From Photobacterium arenosum (lineage in GTDB: Bacteria; Pseudomonadota; Gammaproteobacteria; Enterobacterales; Vibrionaceae): 64,000 nucleotides of DNA. The position numbers were made by a program, and so were the translations under genes. Numbering within the stretch: position 1 is the stretch's first letter; each line of letters starts with the position of its first letter. Shown piece after piece: positions 7,813-16,533 of this stretch. Under the pieces are notes generated by a model, which saw only the letters and a program-made list of their open reading frames with translations, did not search any database and was not told the origin of the DNA. The stretch covers positions 124,001 to 188,000 of the forward strand of contig NZ_JACYTP010000001.1 of assembly GCF_014841115.1 (NCBI RefSeq), given 5' to 3'.

Positions 7813-10800
7813 CTAATTTTCAAGACCAAGCTGCTTCACAAAAATCCGCTCAAACTGAGAAGTATTTATCGTGTTGAGCGTTTTGATCAGTGCTGGTATA
7901 TCGTCTTCAATGTTCAGATTGATGTTGACCGGTCTTCCATTCTGAAAGTGAGGATTCCGGCCTTTGAACCTGGCACTAGCATTTAATTGACCCTCTTTGG
8001 AATAGTCTATATCAACCGCAAGAGAGTCGTATTGATAATTTCTGAGAATCCTGGTGATCACTTTGAGGCTGTTTTCGCCTCCGGCTCTGACATTTTCATC
8101 GATATTTGCCCCTTCTTTATATCTCAGAACGCCACCCGGACTTCTTGAAAATAAAGCACCTTTTTCAATGACGGGATTTCCATTCACAATGCGGATGGGG
8201 AGTAATCCATCCAGTGTTCCTGTTAACTCAACATCTTCAGGGTTAAATAAATCCATTAATTTCTTAAGATTGAGACTCTGGATGCGCAAGGGAATCACGT
8301 CAATATTGGTCAAAGAGTGGCTCACTACGTTGCGGGTGCTTAATTGACCACCAAGCACTTTGGCGGTTGCTCTGTGCAGCGTATAGAGAGGCTCATCTGT
8401 GTCGAAATGAAAGCTGGCCGTGACGTCCTGAAATAAGGTGCCGAAGTGTAGCCAACTGGCGTGAACCGTCAGCGGCTGACGGCTGCGTATCGTATTGTTA
8501 GTTACCAGGCTGGTCAATGACACATTGAGATCGGCAAAGTGGGTGTCTTTAATATTTCCGCTTAAATGGGTTGTGAAGATGTCCAGCGAGCCTGACCAGA
8601 GAGCATTCTTAAATTTCAGATCGGCTCGGAGACTCACACTGCCATTATGCAGATCAGCGCTAACAGGTAGTGGCGCGAGATAGTACTTTTGTAAGCTCTG
8701 TTTTGCGGAAAAAGAAATGGGTTTCTGTGCTATCTGAATGCGGCTGATCCGGCTTTTCCATTCCTGAGTGAATGAAAAATCTAACCATGGCTGACTTTGC
8801 GCGGTACTTAACAAACCCGTTATTGCCAGTGTGTCTGCATTGAGTGTCAGTTTTCCCTGATTGCGGATGACAGGCAGCACCTGATTATTCACACTGAGCG
8901 CCAGTTGTGTCGAATAATCGCTGCTAAGCTTCCATGCCTGAGTGTTTTTTACTGCCCTCAAGCTGTTTAACGTGATCGCGAGATTACCCTCAAATTGTTG
9001 TGCAGGGAGAGAGCTTTGATTCTTTCTCGATTCAGTGTCTGTAGTCATAGTGCGTAAACTGCTGAATGCCGCATTCAGTGTGGCCGGTGATTCCCCGACA
9101 TTGACTAACCATACTTGTGGTGACGCTGGCGCTGATGAAAAGAGATTGTCCAGTTGAATGCCAGTGTCGGGTATATCTATGCGTACCTGACTTAAGTTGT
9201 TTTGCTTTTGATCAGCATAGTCAGGTAAGGCAACTGTTCGTGCGCTGATCCGGGTGCTGTCCAGATTCAGTTTGAGTACGTTGCCAGTGCTTTGTATGTC
9301 GATACGCTGTGACAGCTGCAGATTACTGATTGTCAGTGGGTCGATTTCAAGAACTGCTGCCTGCGCGGTAAGCGAATTAGTACTGCGGCATTGAGACCGG
9401 GCCAGTATTGTTAGCGGCACATGGCAAGAGAGAGTGTTTATAACAATTTTTCCCTGCGCAGCAGGGTTTTTAACGCCAATGTCTAACTGTTTCGGAGTGG
9501 TTAATCTGAACTGTGCCTGTTGCTGATCAAACGACAGTGCCCATCGCCAGATACCGTCATGGTTTAACGCTACGGCACTATAATCGTCTGGCCCGCTGTG
9601 TTGGTGTGAGTGGGGTAATCTGAATTGAATGCTGCCGGGCGCTCTTATCTCAATCGCATAGTGCCATACCGGCGAGAGCGAATCTGGCTCAGAGGCTGAA
9701 TCAGACTGGTGGTCTTTATTCTTTGGTTGCTTTTTCTCAGATTGCTTTTTTTTGGGTTGATTAGTTTCTGTTAGTTTTGCCACAAAGGTAGCTTGTTGTT
9801 GATTCGGATCAGGGAGCGATATGGATTGGATGGCGAAGTAATCCAGCACTTTGGTGACATTGTCACTTTTACAGTTGAGAGATTGCGGCATGTCTGACGT
9901 AAATTGCCAGCTGGCATGACAGCTTACTAAATCAACGCCAGAAAGACTTGCCTGATCAGCATCAGTGAGCTGTACAGTAAAAACGGCCGGTTTGTTTTCA
10001 GAAGCCAGAAAGTGGCTGGTGACAGGTAATAACGTATTGTTGGCTGTTTGTACCTTTCCCTCTAATTCAAACCGTGTGTTTTCTGTCCCTCGCTGAAATA
10101 AAAATCTGGCCTGGGATAAGTAATCGACGATTGCCATCGATGCGATTTCAATGTGTTTAACCGGAGCCTGAAACAACAGGCGGGTGATTTGTCCGAGGTG
10201 GGGAAGGTCGGTTGATGTTGAGGTCTGTTCTTGAGACAGGAATGGCGCAGGATCCCAGCGTAACCTGCTGATGCTCAGTTCAAGTGAGCTCAGCGGCGAT
10301 AATAAATCGACAGACAGAGATAACTGGCGAATCCCATCCTGTTCAGATTGATCTGAAGATGCTGTTACTGGCGCAATGTGATCAACAGAGACCGAAAGGG
10401 GCTGCGTGCCATCCTCTGGTGGTAACAATGCAAATGAAAGTGACCTGAACGTGACGGGGTAACTATTTTGGGGGTGATCAGCGTTGCGGAACTTGTCTCC
10501 ATGCTTGTCATCTTTGATGAAAGCCGCCAACGGCGGCTGAAAATCGCCGCGCCCGACCGTACCACTGAGCTGTAGTTTTGGTGTTGTTGAAACGCCAATA
10601 CTGATGTCATGTAATGCCTGCTGATAATCTGTTTTCGATGATGGCGTAGCCAGTATTGCTTCGGCAAAAGCAGCGGTAATAATGAACCGTCCTTCGGTCA
10701 GTGCTCCCTGCGTCATCAGTTTTACTTTGTTGAAAGTAACGATGTCAGCGCTGAGCCCATTTTCAAATAGAGCCCTGCGAACTACCGGTGGGATCACCAC

Positions 10801-11163
10801 TGTCAGCTTGTCGGCCTTAACTAGCCAGCCGGCAGCAAGAGAGTTTTGAGGGGAGTCTGGCATGTTCGGCTGTTGATCCCCAGCGTAGCGGTGCAACAGC
10901 AAAACGTTATTCAGCACAAACTCATTGTCTTTGATCTTGATACTCAGTTTTTTAACTGAGATGCCTTGTTGCGACAGGCTGATGCCAGAGACAGATCCTA
11001 ATTGAATACCTTCACCGGCTAACCAGAAAGTCACACCTACAGCTAAAGTGGCTAAGGCGCAGGTGACGAATATAAAACCCCATAGCAGTCCCCGCCGAAT
11101 CCGGCGAAGGATACCTGATGAAGAGGAAGCTTGCGCGCTGTCATTGTGTTTAGCTGTTGGCAT
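7813..11163 (-). CDS. ydbH: YdbH family AsmA-like intermembrane phospholipid transport protein
   Basis: This 1116-residue protein has a cytoplasmic basic N terminus (RRIRRG), one transmembrane segment (about residues 29-49), and a very long periplasmic region rich in amphipathic beta strands, as expected of the AsmA-like YdbH/TamB/YhdP group. These proteins form a hydrophobic groove that spans the periplasm and carries phospholipids to the outer membrane. The C-terminal part, with the phrase ARFKGRNPHFQNGRPVNINL and NLEDD-type motif, is the conserved YdbH dicarboxyl-terminal region. A low-complexity Lys/Gln insert (about 470-490, with QPKKKQSEKKQPKN) is unusual. First gene of the ydbH-ynbE-ydbL operon, 47 bases ahead of ynbE. 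Confidence 0.9.
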   Translation of the reverse strand: MPTAKHNDSAQASSSSGILRRIRRGLLWGFIFVTCALATLAVGVTFWLAGEGIQLGSVSGISLSQQGISVKKLSIKIKDNEFVLNNVLLLHRYAGDQQPNMPDSPQNSLAAGWLVKADKLTVVIPPVVRRALFENGLSADIVTFNKVKLMTQGALTEGRFIITAAFAEAILATPSSKTDYQQALHDISIGVSTTPKLQLSGTVGRGDFQPPLAAFIKDDKHGDKFRNADHPQNSYPVTFRSLSFALLPPEDGTQPLSVSVDHIAPVTASSDQSEQDGIRQLSLSVDLLSPLSSLELSISRLRWDPAPFLSQEQTSTSTDLPHLGQITRLLFQAPVKHIEIASMAIVDYLSQARFLFQRGTENTRFELEGKVQTANNTLLPVTSHFLASENKPAVFTVQLTDADQASLSGVDLVSCHASWQFTSDMPQSLNCKSDNVTKVLDYFAIQSISLPDPNQQQATFVAKLTETNQPKKKQSEKKQPKNKDHQSDSASEPDSLSPVWHYAIEIRAPGSIQFRLPHSHQHSGPDDYSAVALNHDGIWRWALSFDQQQAQFRLTTPKQLDIGVKNPAAQGKIVINTLSCHVPLTILARSQCRSTNSLTAQAAVLEIDPLTISNLQLSQRIDIQSTGNVLKLNLDSTRISARTVALPDYADQKQNNLSQVRIDIPDTGIQLDNLFSSAPASPQVWLVNVGESPATLNAAFSSLRTMTTDTESRKNQSSLPAQQFEGNLAITLNSLRAVKNTQAWKLSSDYSTQLALSVNNQVLPVIRNQGKLTLNADTLAITGLLSTAQSQPWLDFSFTQEWKSRISRIQIAQKPISFSAKQSLQKYYLAPLPVSADLHNGSVSLRADLKFKNALWSGSLDIFTTHLSGNIKDTHFADLNVSLTSLVTNNTIRSRQPLTVHASWLHFGTLFQDVTASFHFDTDEPLYTLHRATAKVLGGQLSTRNVVSHSLTNIDVIPLRIQSLNLKKLMDLFNPEDVELTGTLDGLLPIRIVNGNPVIEKGALFSRSPGGVLRYKEGANIDENVRAGGENSLKVITRILRNYQYDSLAVDIDYSKEGQLNASARFKGRNPHFQNGRPVNINLNIEDDIPALIKTLNTINTSQFERIFVKQLGLEN

Positions 11164-11519
11164 AAAGGCTCAAGCGAGTATGAAAAACCTATGGTGCTTT
11201 CTTTACAAGCATAAGCCTAAGCGAGTGGGAGTGTGGAATATTTGGGGTAAATCATGATTTTATAGGGAGTAGGCATATTCTCAGTGCCGTCAAGGAATGG
11301 TGTACAGGAGTTATGAAATAGGCATATTTTTTTATCGTTTTTTTAACATGATTCCTAATATTTACTGATGAAAATAATATCAGGAGTAGAGACATGTGCT
11401 TGGTATCGCCACTTTATAGTGTTTCACTCTGAATTCAGTCTGACCAGGGGATTGCACAACTGATTTAAACCTGAGACAAAGAAGCTCATTACTATAAAAA
11501 ACTACATAGGACGTATTGA
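11164..11519. promoter_or_regulatory. Divergent intergenic region between ydbH and the NRAMP-like gene
   Basis: This 356-base gap is AT-rich and holds no ORF I can support. It must contain promoters for both divergent genes. One 19-base imperfect palindrome at 11365-11383 (CTGAT ... ATCAG arms) lies 137 bases before the NRAMP-like start and could be an operator; its match to a Fur box is poor. Confidence 0.4.
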
Positions 11520-12797
11520 ATGTCAGACACAGTATCTATCCCGCCGAAATCTAGACAGGGAAGTGGCATCAAGCAATTAATCAAATCGTTAGGTCCCGGG
11601 ATCATGATGGCGTCGGCCGCGGTTGGCGGGTCACACTTGGTTGCATCAACCAAAGCCGGGGCCATATACGGCTGGCAACTGGCCGCGATCATTTTGCTGG
11701 TAAACCTTTTTAAATACCCATTTTTCAGGGCTGGTATTCAATACACTATGGGAACAGGCAAAAGCCTGGTCGAAGGCTACGACCAATTAGGACGTGGCTA
11801 TCTTTGGGTATTTTCAGGGCTTAACCTGTTATCCGGTATTGTGAACACAGCAGCGCTGTTGCTGTTCAGTGCAAGCCTGCTGGGTTATTTTATGCCGGGC
11901 AATTTACCTCTGCCGGTTCTCTCTGCCATTGTGCTTGTAGCTTGTCTGGCTATACTGATGGCTGGTCACTATAAAGCGCTGGATGGATTGTCAAAAGTTA
12001 TTATGTCAGTGTTGGTTATCGCGACCATTTCTGCGGTTGTGATAGCCGCAAGTAATGGCAGTGCCGCGCCCGCCGACTATCAGGGGCCTTCTGCCTGGAC
12101 TCTGGCGTCTTTCGGGTTCATTGTCGTGATGATGGGTTGGATGCCAGCTCCGATTGAAATTTCTTGCCTGACATCACTCTGGCTGAAAAGTCAGCGTAAA
12201 GAGCAAACAGTGACAACACGTTCGGCACTGTTTGATTTCAATGTAGGCTATATTGGCACGGCAATTCTGGCGGTTGTGTTTCTTTCACTGGGTGCCTTGG
12301 TGCTGTATGGAACGGGTACCGAACTGAAAGCGTCAGGAATCGGGTTCTCTCATCAGTTAGTCAGCATGTATGCGTCTACCATAGGTGAGTGGTCTCGTTA
12401 CCTGATCGCAGTGATCGCTTTCTTCTGTATTTTTGGCAGTACGATTACCGTTATTGATGGTTACTCGCGCGCGCTTGCTGAAGCACAACTGGTTATTCAG
12501 AAAAAACCACTGGAGCAAAACCGCTATATTAATGCGTGGATGATTGTTGTCAGTGTGTTTGCGATGGCGATCATTTTGTTCTTTACCTCAGCGCTAATGC
12601 CAATGATGGACTTTGCCATGATACTGGCCTTCATGACGACACCTGTTTTTGCCTATTTGAACTATCGCCTGGTGTCCACGGCATCATTGCCAGAAGATTT
12701 GAAACTGACCAAATCAATGAAACTTCTGTCATGGGCGGGTTTAACTTATCTTTACGGTTTTCTCGCCATCTTTATCTGGTGGAAATGGTTGATGTAA
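11520..12797 (+). CDS. NRAMP-superfamily membrane transporter with altered metal-site motifs
   Basis: This 425-residue protein has about eleven transmembrane segments and the NRAMP opening LGPGIMMASAAVGGSHLVAS followed by TKAGAIYGW. The canonical TM1 metal motif Asp-Pro-Gly-Asn is replaced by Gly36-Gly37-Ser38-His39. In TM6 the canonical Met-Pro-His is Met208-Pro209-Ala210. True Mn2+/Fe2+ transporters use Asp and Asn of TM1 and Met of TM6, so two of the main ligands are missing while the fold is kept. It therefore probably does not transport Mn2+ in the standard way; a different substrate is inferred. It is a single-gene unit with a terminator at 12822. Confidence 0.85.
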   Translation: MSDTVSIPPKSRQGSGIKQLIKSLGPGIMMASAAVGGSHLVASTKAGAIYGWQLAAIILLVNLFKYPFFRAGIQYTMGTGKSLVEGYDQLGRGYLWVFSGLNLLSGIVNTAALLLFSASLLGYFMPGNLPLPVLSAIVLVACLAILMAGHYKALDGLSKVIMSVLVIATISAVVIAASNGSAAPADYQGPSAWTLASFGFIVVMMGWMPAPIEISCLTSLWLKSQRKEQTVTTRSALFDFNVGYIGTAILAVVFLSLGALVLYGTGTELKASGIGFSHQLVSMYASTIGEWSRYLIAVIAFFCIFGSTITVIDGYSRALAEAQLVIQKKPLEQNRYINAWMIVVSVFAMAIILFFTSALMPMMDFAMILAFMTTPVFAYLNYRLVSTASLPEDLKLTKSMKLLSWAGLTYLYGFLAIFIWWKWLM

Positions 12798-12821
12798 GCC
12801 ACATTCTTAGAATCAAGTATC

Positions 12822-12848
12822 AAAGCCCTCAACCGAGGGCTTTTTCTT
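12822..12848 (+). terminator. Terminator of the NRAMP-like gene
   Basis: AAAGCCCTC at 12822-12830 pairs with GAGGGCTTT at 12835-12843 around a four-base loop, followed by T-rich sequence. Confidence 0.85.
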
Positions 12849-12970
12849 TTGTTATGCTTTTAAAACAATATCTTGTGATCTACATGTAAATAAATATTTC
12901 TTTGAAGCTTGTCAAATAGAGTATTTGCTCTAACATGGGCAATCATTCTTGAGGTCATTAAGGATATATG

Positions 12971-14401
12971 ATGAATGTAAGGCCGACTCTGGCTAAACCC
13001 ATCTCCCTGGCACTACTGATAAGTTCCGTGTGTTTTCCTGTGAAAGCGGCGACAGTCAGTTTTGACGATGCGTGGCGAATTGTCCGAAACAATAGCGATG
13101 AACTGGCGGCAGAAAAAAGCAACGTAGAAAAGGCCGCATACCTGCAAGAGGCGTCGAAAGCACTGTCGTTACCCAGAGTGACAGTATCAGCCAATTATAC
13201 CTATCTGGACGGTCCTATTGAGATTGCGCCTTCGGATTTGATTGCGAGTACCCCAGCCGGGCGCAGTCAGGCAAACAGTTTAGGTGGTCTGGCCCAGCTC
13301 ATGGGAATGACACCGGGGCAATTCGACAAAATGTTTACCTCGCAACTTACCGACAGAGATATTCTGACCAGTTCAGTTCGTGCTATCTGGCCGGTATTTC
13401 TCGGGGGAAGAGTGATGGCGGCTCAGGACATCGCGAAAGGAAAAACCCAGGAAGCCAGATATATGCTTGAGATGAAAGAGCATGCCAAGTTTGAAGATCT
13501 GTCGACCTATTATTTTGGTGTGGTGTTAGCGCAGCAAGTGCTGGACACACGTCAGGAGGCGGAACGTGGGTTGGAAAAGCATTATAAAAATGCCCTGAAG
13601 TTAGAATCGCAAGGGCAGATAGCCAAAGTCGAACGTTTGCAGGCACAGTCGTCTTTTGATAAAGCCCGTGTTGAGCGTCTTAAAGCCCAGCGCGATCTGG
13701 AAATTGCGCAAGTTGCCCTGACAAGGCTACTTAAATTACAAACCCCCGCATTGCCTTCAACGTCCTTGTTCGTTAATGAAGGGTTACCGGCAATGACCAC
13801 CTTTATTGATAAAACCCTTAGTGATTACCCCGGTCTTCATATTCTTGATGCCAAGAAAACGCAGGCCAATGGCGTGTTAGATGCAGAAAAGGGCAAATAT
13901 TACCCTGAGGTTTTTCTTTACGGTAATTACAACCTTTATGAAGAAGACACGCTCGCAGCGAAAACAACGCCAGACTGGGCTGTGGGTGTTGGTGTCAGTA
14001 TACCGCTACTCGACTCTTCAGGCCGTTCAGACAAGGTAAAAGCGGCTCACAGTGCAATGACACAGGTGAATTACCTGCGCGCACAGGCTGAGCAGGATCT
14101 GAGCGTGTTGGTGGAGAAAACATACCGTGAAGCTTCTCAGGCACTGGAAGAATATGACGGGTTGGCTTCCAATATTGCACTGGCCGAGGAAAGTGTGGTG
14201 TTACGTGAGAAAGCCTTTAGTCAGGGCCTGTCGACCTCTCTGGATGTGGTCGATGCCGAATTGTATCTGGCGAGTGTAAAAACGCAGCGCCTGGCAGCGG
14301 CTTATCACTATGTCACAGCATTGTCGCGATTACTGGCTGTCAGCGGTGATATCAATACCTTCAACCAATATGAAAATTACAAAGGACTTAAGGTTAACTG
14401 A
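12971..14401 (+). CDS. TolC-family outer-membrane efflux channel
   Basis: This 476-residue protein has a signal peptide ending Val-Lys-Ala and the two-fold TolC repeat of helices and beta strands; the second half contains the family-typical SQGLSTSLDVVDAELYL segment. It forms the outer-membrane channel of a tripartite exporter. ATG 12971 is preceded by AAGGA six bases upstream; ATG 12968 is adjacent and in frame. It is the first gene of a four-gene operon with an HlyD adaptor (one base after the stop codon) and two ABC-2 permeases. The cargo cannot be read from the sequence. Confidence 0.9.
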   Translation: MNVRPTLAKPISLALLISSVCFPVKAATVSFDDAWRIVRNNSDELAAEKSNVEKAAYLQEASKALSLPRVTVSANYTYLDGPIEIAPSDLIASTPAGRSQANSLGGLAQLMGMTPGQFDKMFTSQLTDRDILTSSVRAIWPVFLGGRVMAAQDIAKGKTQEARYMLEMKEHAKFEDLSTYYFGVVLAQQVLDTRQEAERGLEKHYKNALKLESQGQIAKVERLQAQSSFDKARVERLKAQRDLEIAQVALTRLLKLQTPALPSTSLFVNEGLPAMTTFIDKTLSDYPGLHILDAKKTQANGVLDAEKGKYYPEVFLYGNYNLYEEDTLAAKTTPDWAVGVGVSIPLLDSSGRSDKVKAAHSAMTQVNYLRAQAEQDLSVLVEKTYREASQALEEYDGLASNIALAEESVVLREKAFSQGLSTSLDVVDAELYLASVKTQRLAAAYHYVTALSRLLAVSGDINTFNQYENYKGLKVN

Positions 14402-14402
14402 A

Positions 14403-15380
14403 ATGAGTAAGCTAAAAACTCTTGCCGTCGCATTACCGGCTGTTGTGCTGGTCGCTTGGTTGGGATACCGGTTCTGGAACGCCTATCAGCCGAATGCTGA
14501 GCGATTACAGGGCCAGGTTGAAGCTCAGCAATATAATATCTCCTCAAAAGTCGCCGGTCGTATCGATCAGGTACTGGTGCGAAAAGGGGATAAAATCACC
14601 GAAGGGCAATTGATCTTTACCTTACTGAGCCCTGAAATTGATGCCAAGCTCGAGCAGGCAAAAGCCAGTCAACAGGCGGCCGGGGCACTGGCTGACGAAG
14701 CACAAAATGGCGCACGTGCTCAGGAAGTTGCGGCGGCCAGCGATCAGTGGCAAAAAGCCAAAGCGGCATCGGCGTTGGGTGAAAAAACCTATCGACGGAT
14801 AAATAATCTCTATCGCGACGGCGTTGTAGCTGAGCAGAAAAGGGATGAAGCCTATACGCAATGGCAGGCGGCCCGTTATACAGAGCAAGCGGCTTATCAG
14901 ATGTTTGAAATGGCCAAAGAAGGGGCGCGGGAAGAAACCAAACGCGCTGCGCAGGAAAAAGAGCGTATGGCTGCCGGGGCTGTCGCAGAAGTCGAAGCCT
15001 ATGCGGCGGATACCAGAATCTCCAGCTGGCATGATGGCGAGGTCAGCCAGATCCTGCTTCATGGTGGCGAATTGGCACCACAGGGGTTTCCAGTTGTCAG
15101 CATCATAGATATGGACGATGCCTGGGCGGTGTTTCATGTCCGTGAAGACAGGCTGGCCGATTTTGCCAAAGGCACTCAATTTGAAGCTAAGGTGCCGGCA
15201 TTGGGAGATCAAACGTTCCCGTTTACTGTGACGCATGTTTCCGTCATGGGAGATTTTGCGACATGGCGGGCAACGGATACCCAGCAAGGATTCGATATGC
15301 GCACTTTTGAAGTTGAAGCGCGTCCGTTGCAGCCCGTTGATGGATTGCGTGTCGGTATGAGTGTGTTGGTAGAGCGCTGA
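14403..15380 (+). CDS. HlyD-family periplasmic adaptor (membrane fusion protein)
   Basis: This 325-residue protein has one N-terminal membrane anchor (about residues 6-23), a biotinyl-lipoyl-like half (AGRIDQVLVRKGDKITEGQL), a long alpha-helical hairpin rich in Ala, Gln, Glu and Lys (about 80-195), and a beta-barrel domain towards the C terminus. It links the inner-membrane permeases to the TolC-like channel. The start ATG 14403 is one base after the upstream stop codon, so translation is probably coupled. The 31 extra residues of the longer in-frame ORF lie inside the previous gene and are not used. Confidence 0.9.
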   Translation: MSKLKTLAVALPAVVLVAWLGYRFWNAYQPNAERLQGQVEAQQYNISSKVAGRIDQVLVRKGDKITEGQLIFTLLSPEIDAKLEQAKASQQAAGALADEAQNGARAQEVAAASDQWQKAKAASALGEKTYRRINNLYRDGVVAEQKRDEAYTQWQAARYTEQAAYQMFEMAKEGAREETKRAAQEKERMAAGAVAEVEAYAADTRISSWHDGEVSQILLHGGELAPQGFPVVSIIDMDDAWAVFHVREDRLADFAKGTQFEAKVPALGDQTFPFTVTHVSVMGDFATWRATDTQQGFDMRTFEVEARPLQPVDGLRVGMSVLVER

Positions 15381-15381
15381 T

Positions 15382-16533
15382 ATGTGGTTAAACACAATGC
15401 AGCGAGAGTGGCGGCTCATACGTCAGGAACCCTGGCTGAAGGCGATGCTGTTCTTTTTGCCTTTAAGTCTGTTTCTCCTGTTGTGGTGGATATTCTCGCA
15501 AGGGATCGCCCGCGATCTGCCCGTCGGTGTAGTCGATCTGGATCACAGCCGCCTGTCCCGCGGATTGATCCGATACTACGATGCCAGCCCGACCCTGTCG
15601 GTTGCCCGACAATTGAGCGAGGTGGAAGAAGGCACAGCGTTAATGCGGAGCGGTGAGATTTATGCGCTGGTGGTGATTCCTGATTCTCTGGAAAAAGACA
15701 CATTGCTCGGGCGATCTCCGTCTGTGACAGTGTTTTATAACGCCCAGTTTATTTTGATTGCCAAGCTGATAAACAGTGCTTTCGTGTCGGCGCAGACTAC
15801 CTATGCCGCCAGTATAGATACGGTAAGTAATATGGTGTCTGGCACGCCAGTACCGCTACAGGCGCTGGGGCAGGCCTTGCCAGTCCGCAATCAGATAACC
15901 CCGTTATTTAACAGTAACTCGCACTATGGGCAGTTTCTGGTCTCGGCGGCTATTCCTGCCATGTGGCAGATATTTATCATTGCCACGACTGTCATGGCAC
16001 TGGCGGCAGAGCAGCGGCGGCAAGGATTACTGGCCTGGCTGGGGCAACACCCGGTGAAGCAACTCGTCAGCAAGCTTATACCTTATGCGGCGGTTTTTAT
16101 TCTGCAAGGTGTGTTGTTTCTGTGGGGCATGTATTCGCTGCTGGGCTGGCCTATGCACGGTAGCTGGAGCATTTTGCTGGTGGCACAATGTTTAATGGTG
16201 ATTGCTTGCCAGAGTGTGGCTGTGCTGTTCTTTTTCCTTGCAATGGATGTTACCCGGGCAATGAGCTTCGTGGCCGGGTTTTCAGCGCCGGCGTTTGCTT
16301 TTATGGGGATAACCTTTCCTGCGACAGATATGCCAGCCATTGCGACAGGCTGGCGGGCGCTGTTGCCTGTCAGTCATTACATTGAAATTCAGGTTCAGCA
16401 GGTTAACTATGGGACGGGTTTACAGCAAGCTATGCCTCAGATGATGGCGCTTGCGGTGTTTCTGCTGGCAATGGCACTGGCTATGCTGAAAATGCTGGTC
16501 TGGCGCAAACGCCAGCTGGAGGGCGGTGTATGA
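15382..16533 (+). CDS. ABC-2 type permease, first of two
   Basis: This 383-residue inner-membrane protein has one N-terminal transmembrane segment (about 20-40), a large periplasmic domain (about 41-185; it begins DLPVGVVDLDHSRLSRGLIR) and then five to six transmembrane segments, the architecture of ABC-2 (YhhJ/DrrB/YhgE-like) permeases. It overlaps the next permease gene by four bases (ATGA) and starts one base after the HlyD stop. No ATP-binding-cassette gene is present in this operon or next to it. Confidence 0.9.
   Translation: MWLNTMQREWRLIRQEPWLKAMLFFLPLSLFLLLWWIFSQGIARDLPVGVVDLDHSRLSRGLIRYYDASPTLSVARQLSEVEEGTALMRSGEIYALVVIPDSLEKDTLLGRSPSVTVFYNAQFILIAKLINSAFVSAQTTYAASIDTVSNMVSGTPVPLQALGQALPVRNQITPLFNSNSHYGQFLVSAAIPAMWQIFIIATTVMALAAEQRRQGLLAWLGQHPVKQLVSKLIPYAAVFILQGVLFLWGMYSLLGWPMHGSWSILLVAQCLMVIACQSVAVLFFFLAMDVTRAMSFVAGFSAPAFAFMGITFPATDMPAIATGWRALLPVSHYIEIQVQQVNYGTGLQQAMPQMMALAVFLLAMALAMLKMLVWRKRQLEGGV

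Noticed and set aside
14622-15419. 265-codon reverse-strand ORF across the HlyD gene
   Set aside because: It is the mirror frame of a GC-rich coding gene; the amino acid composition is unlike a real protein and the HlyD frame has clear domain motifs.
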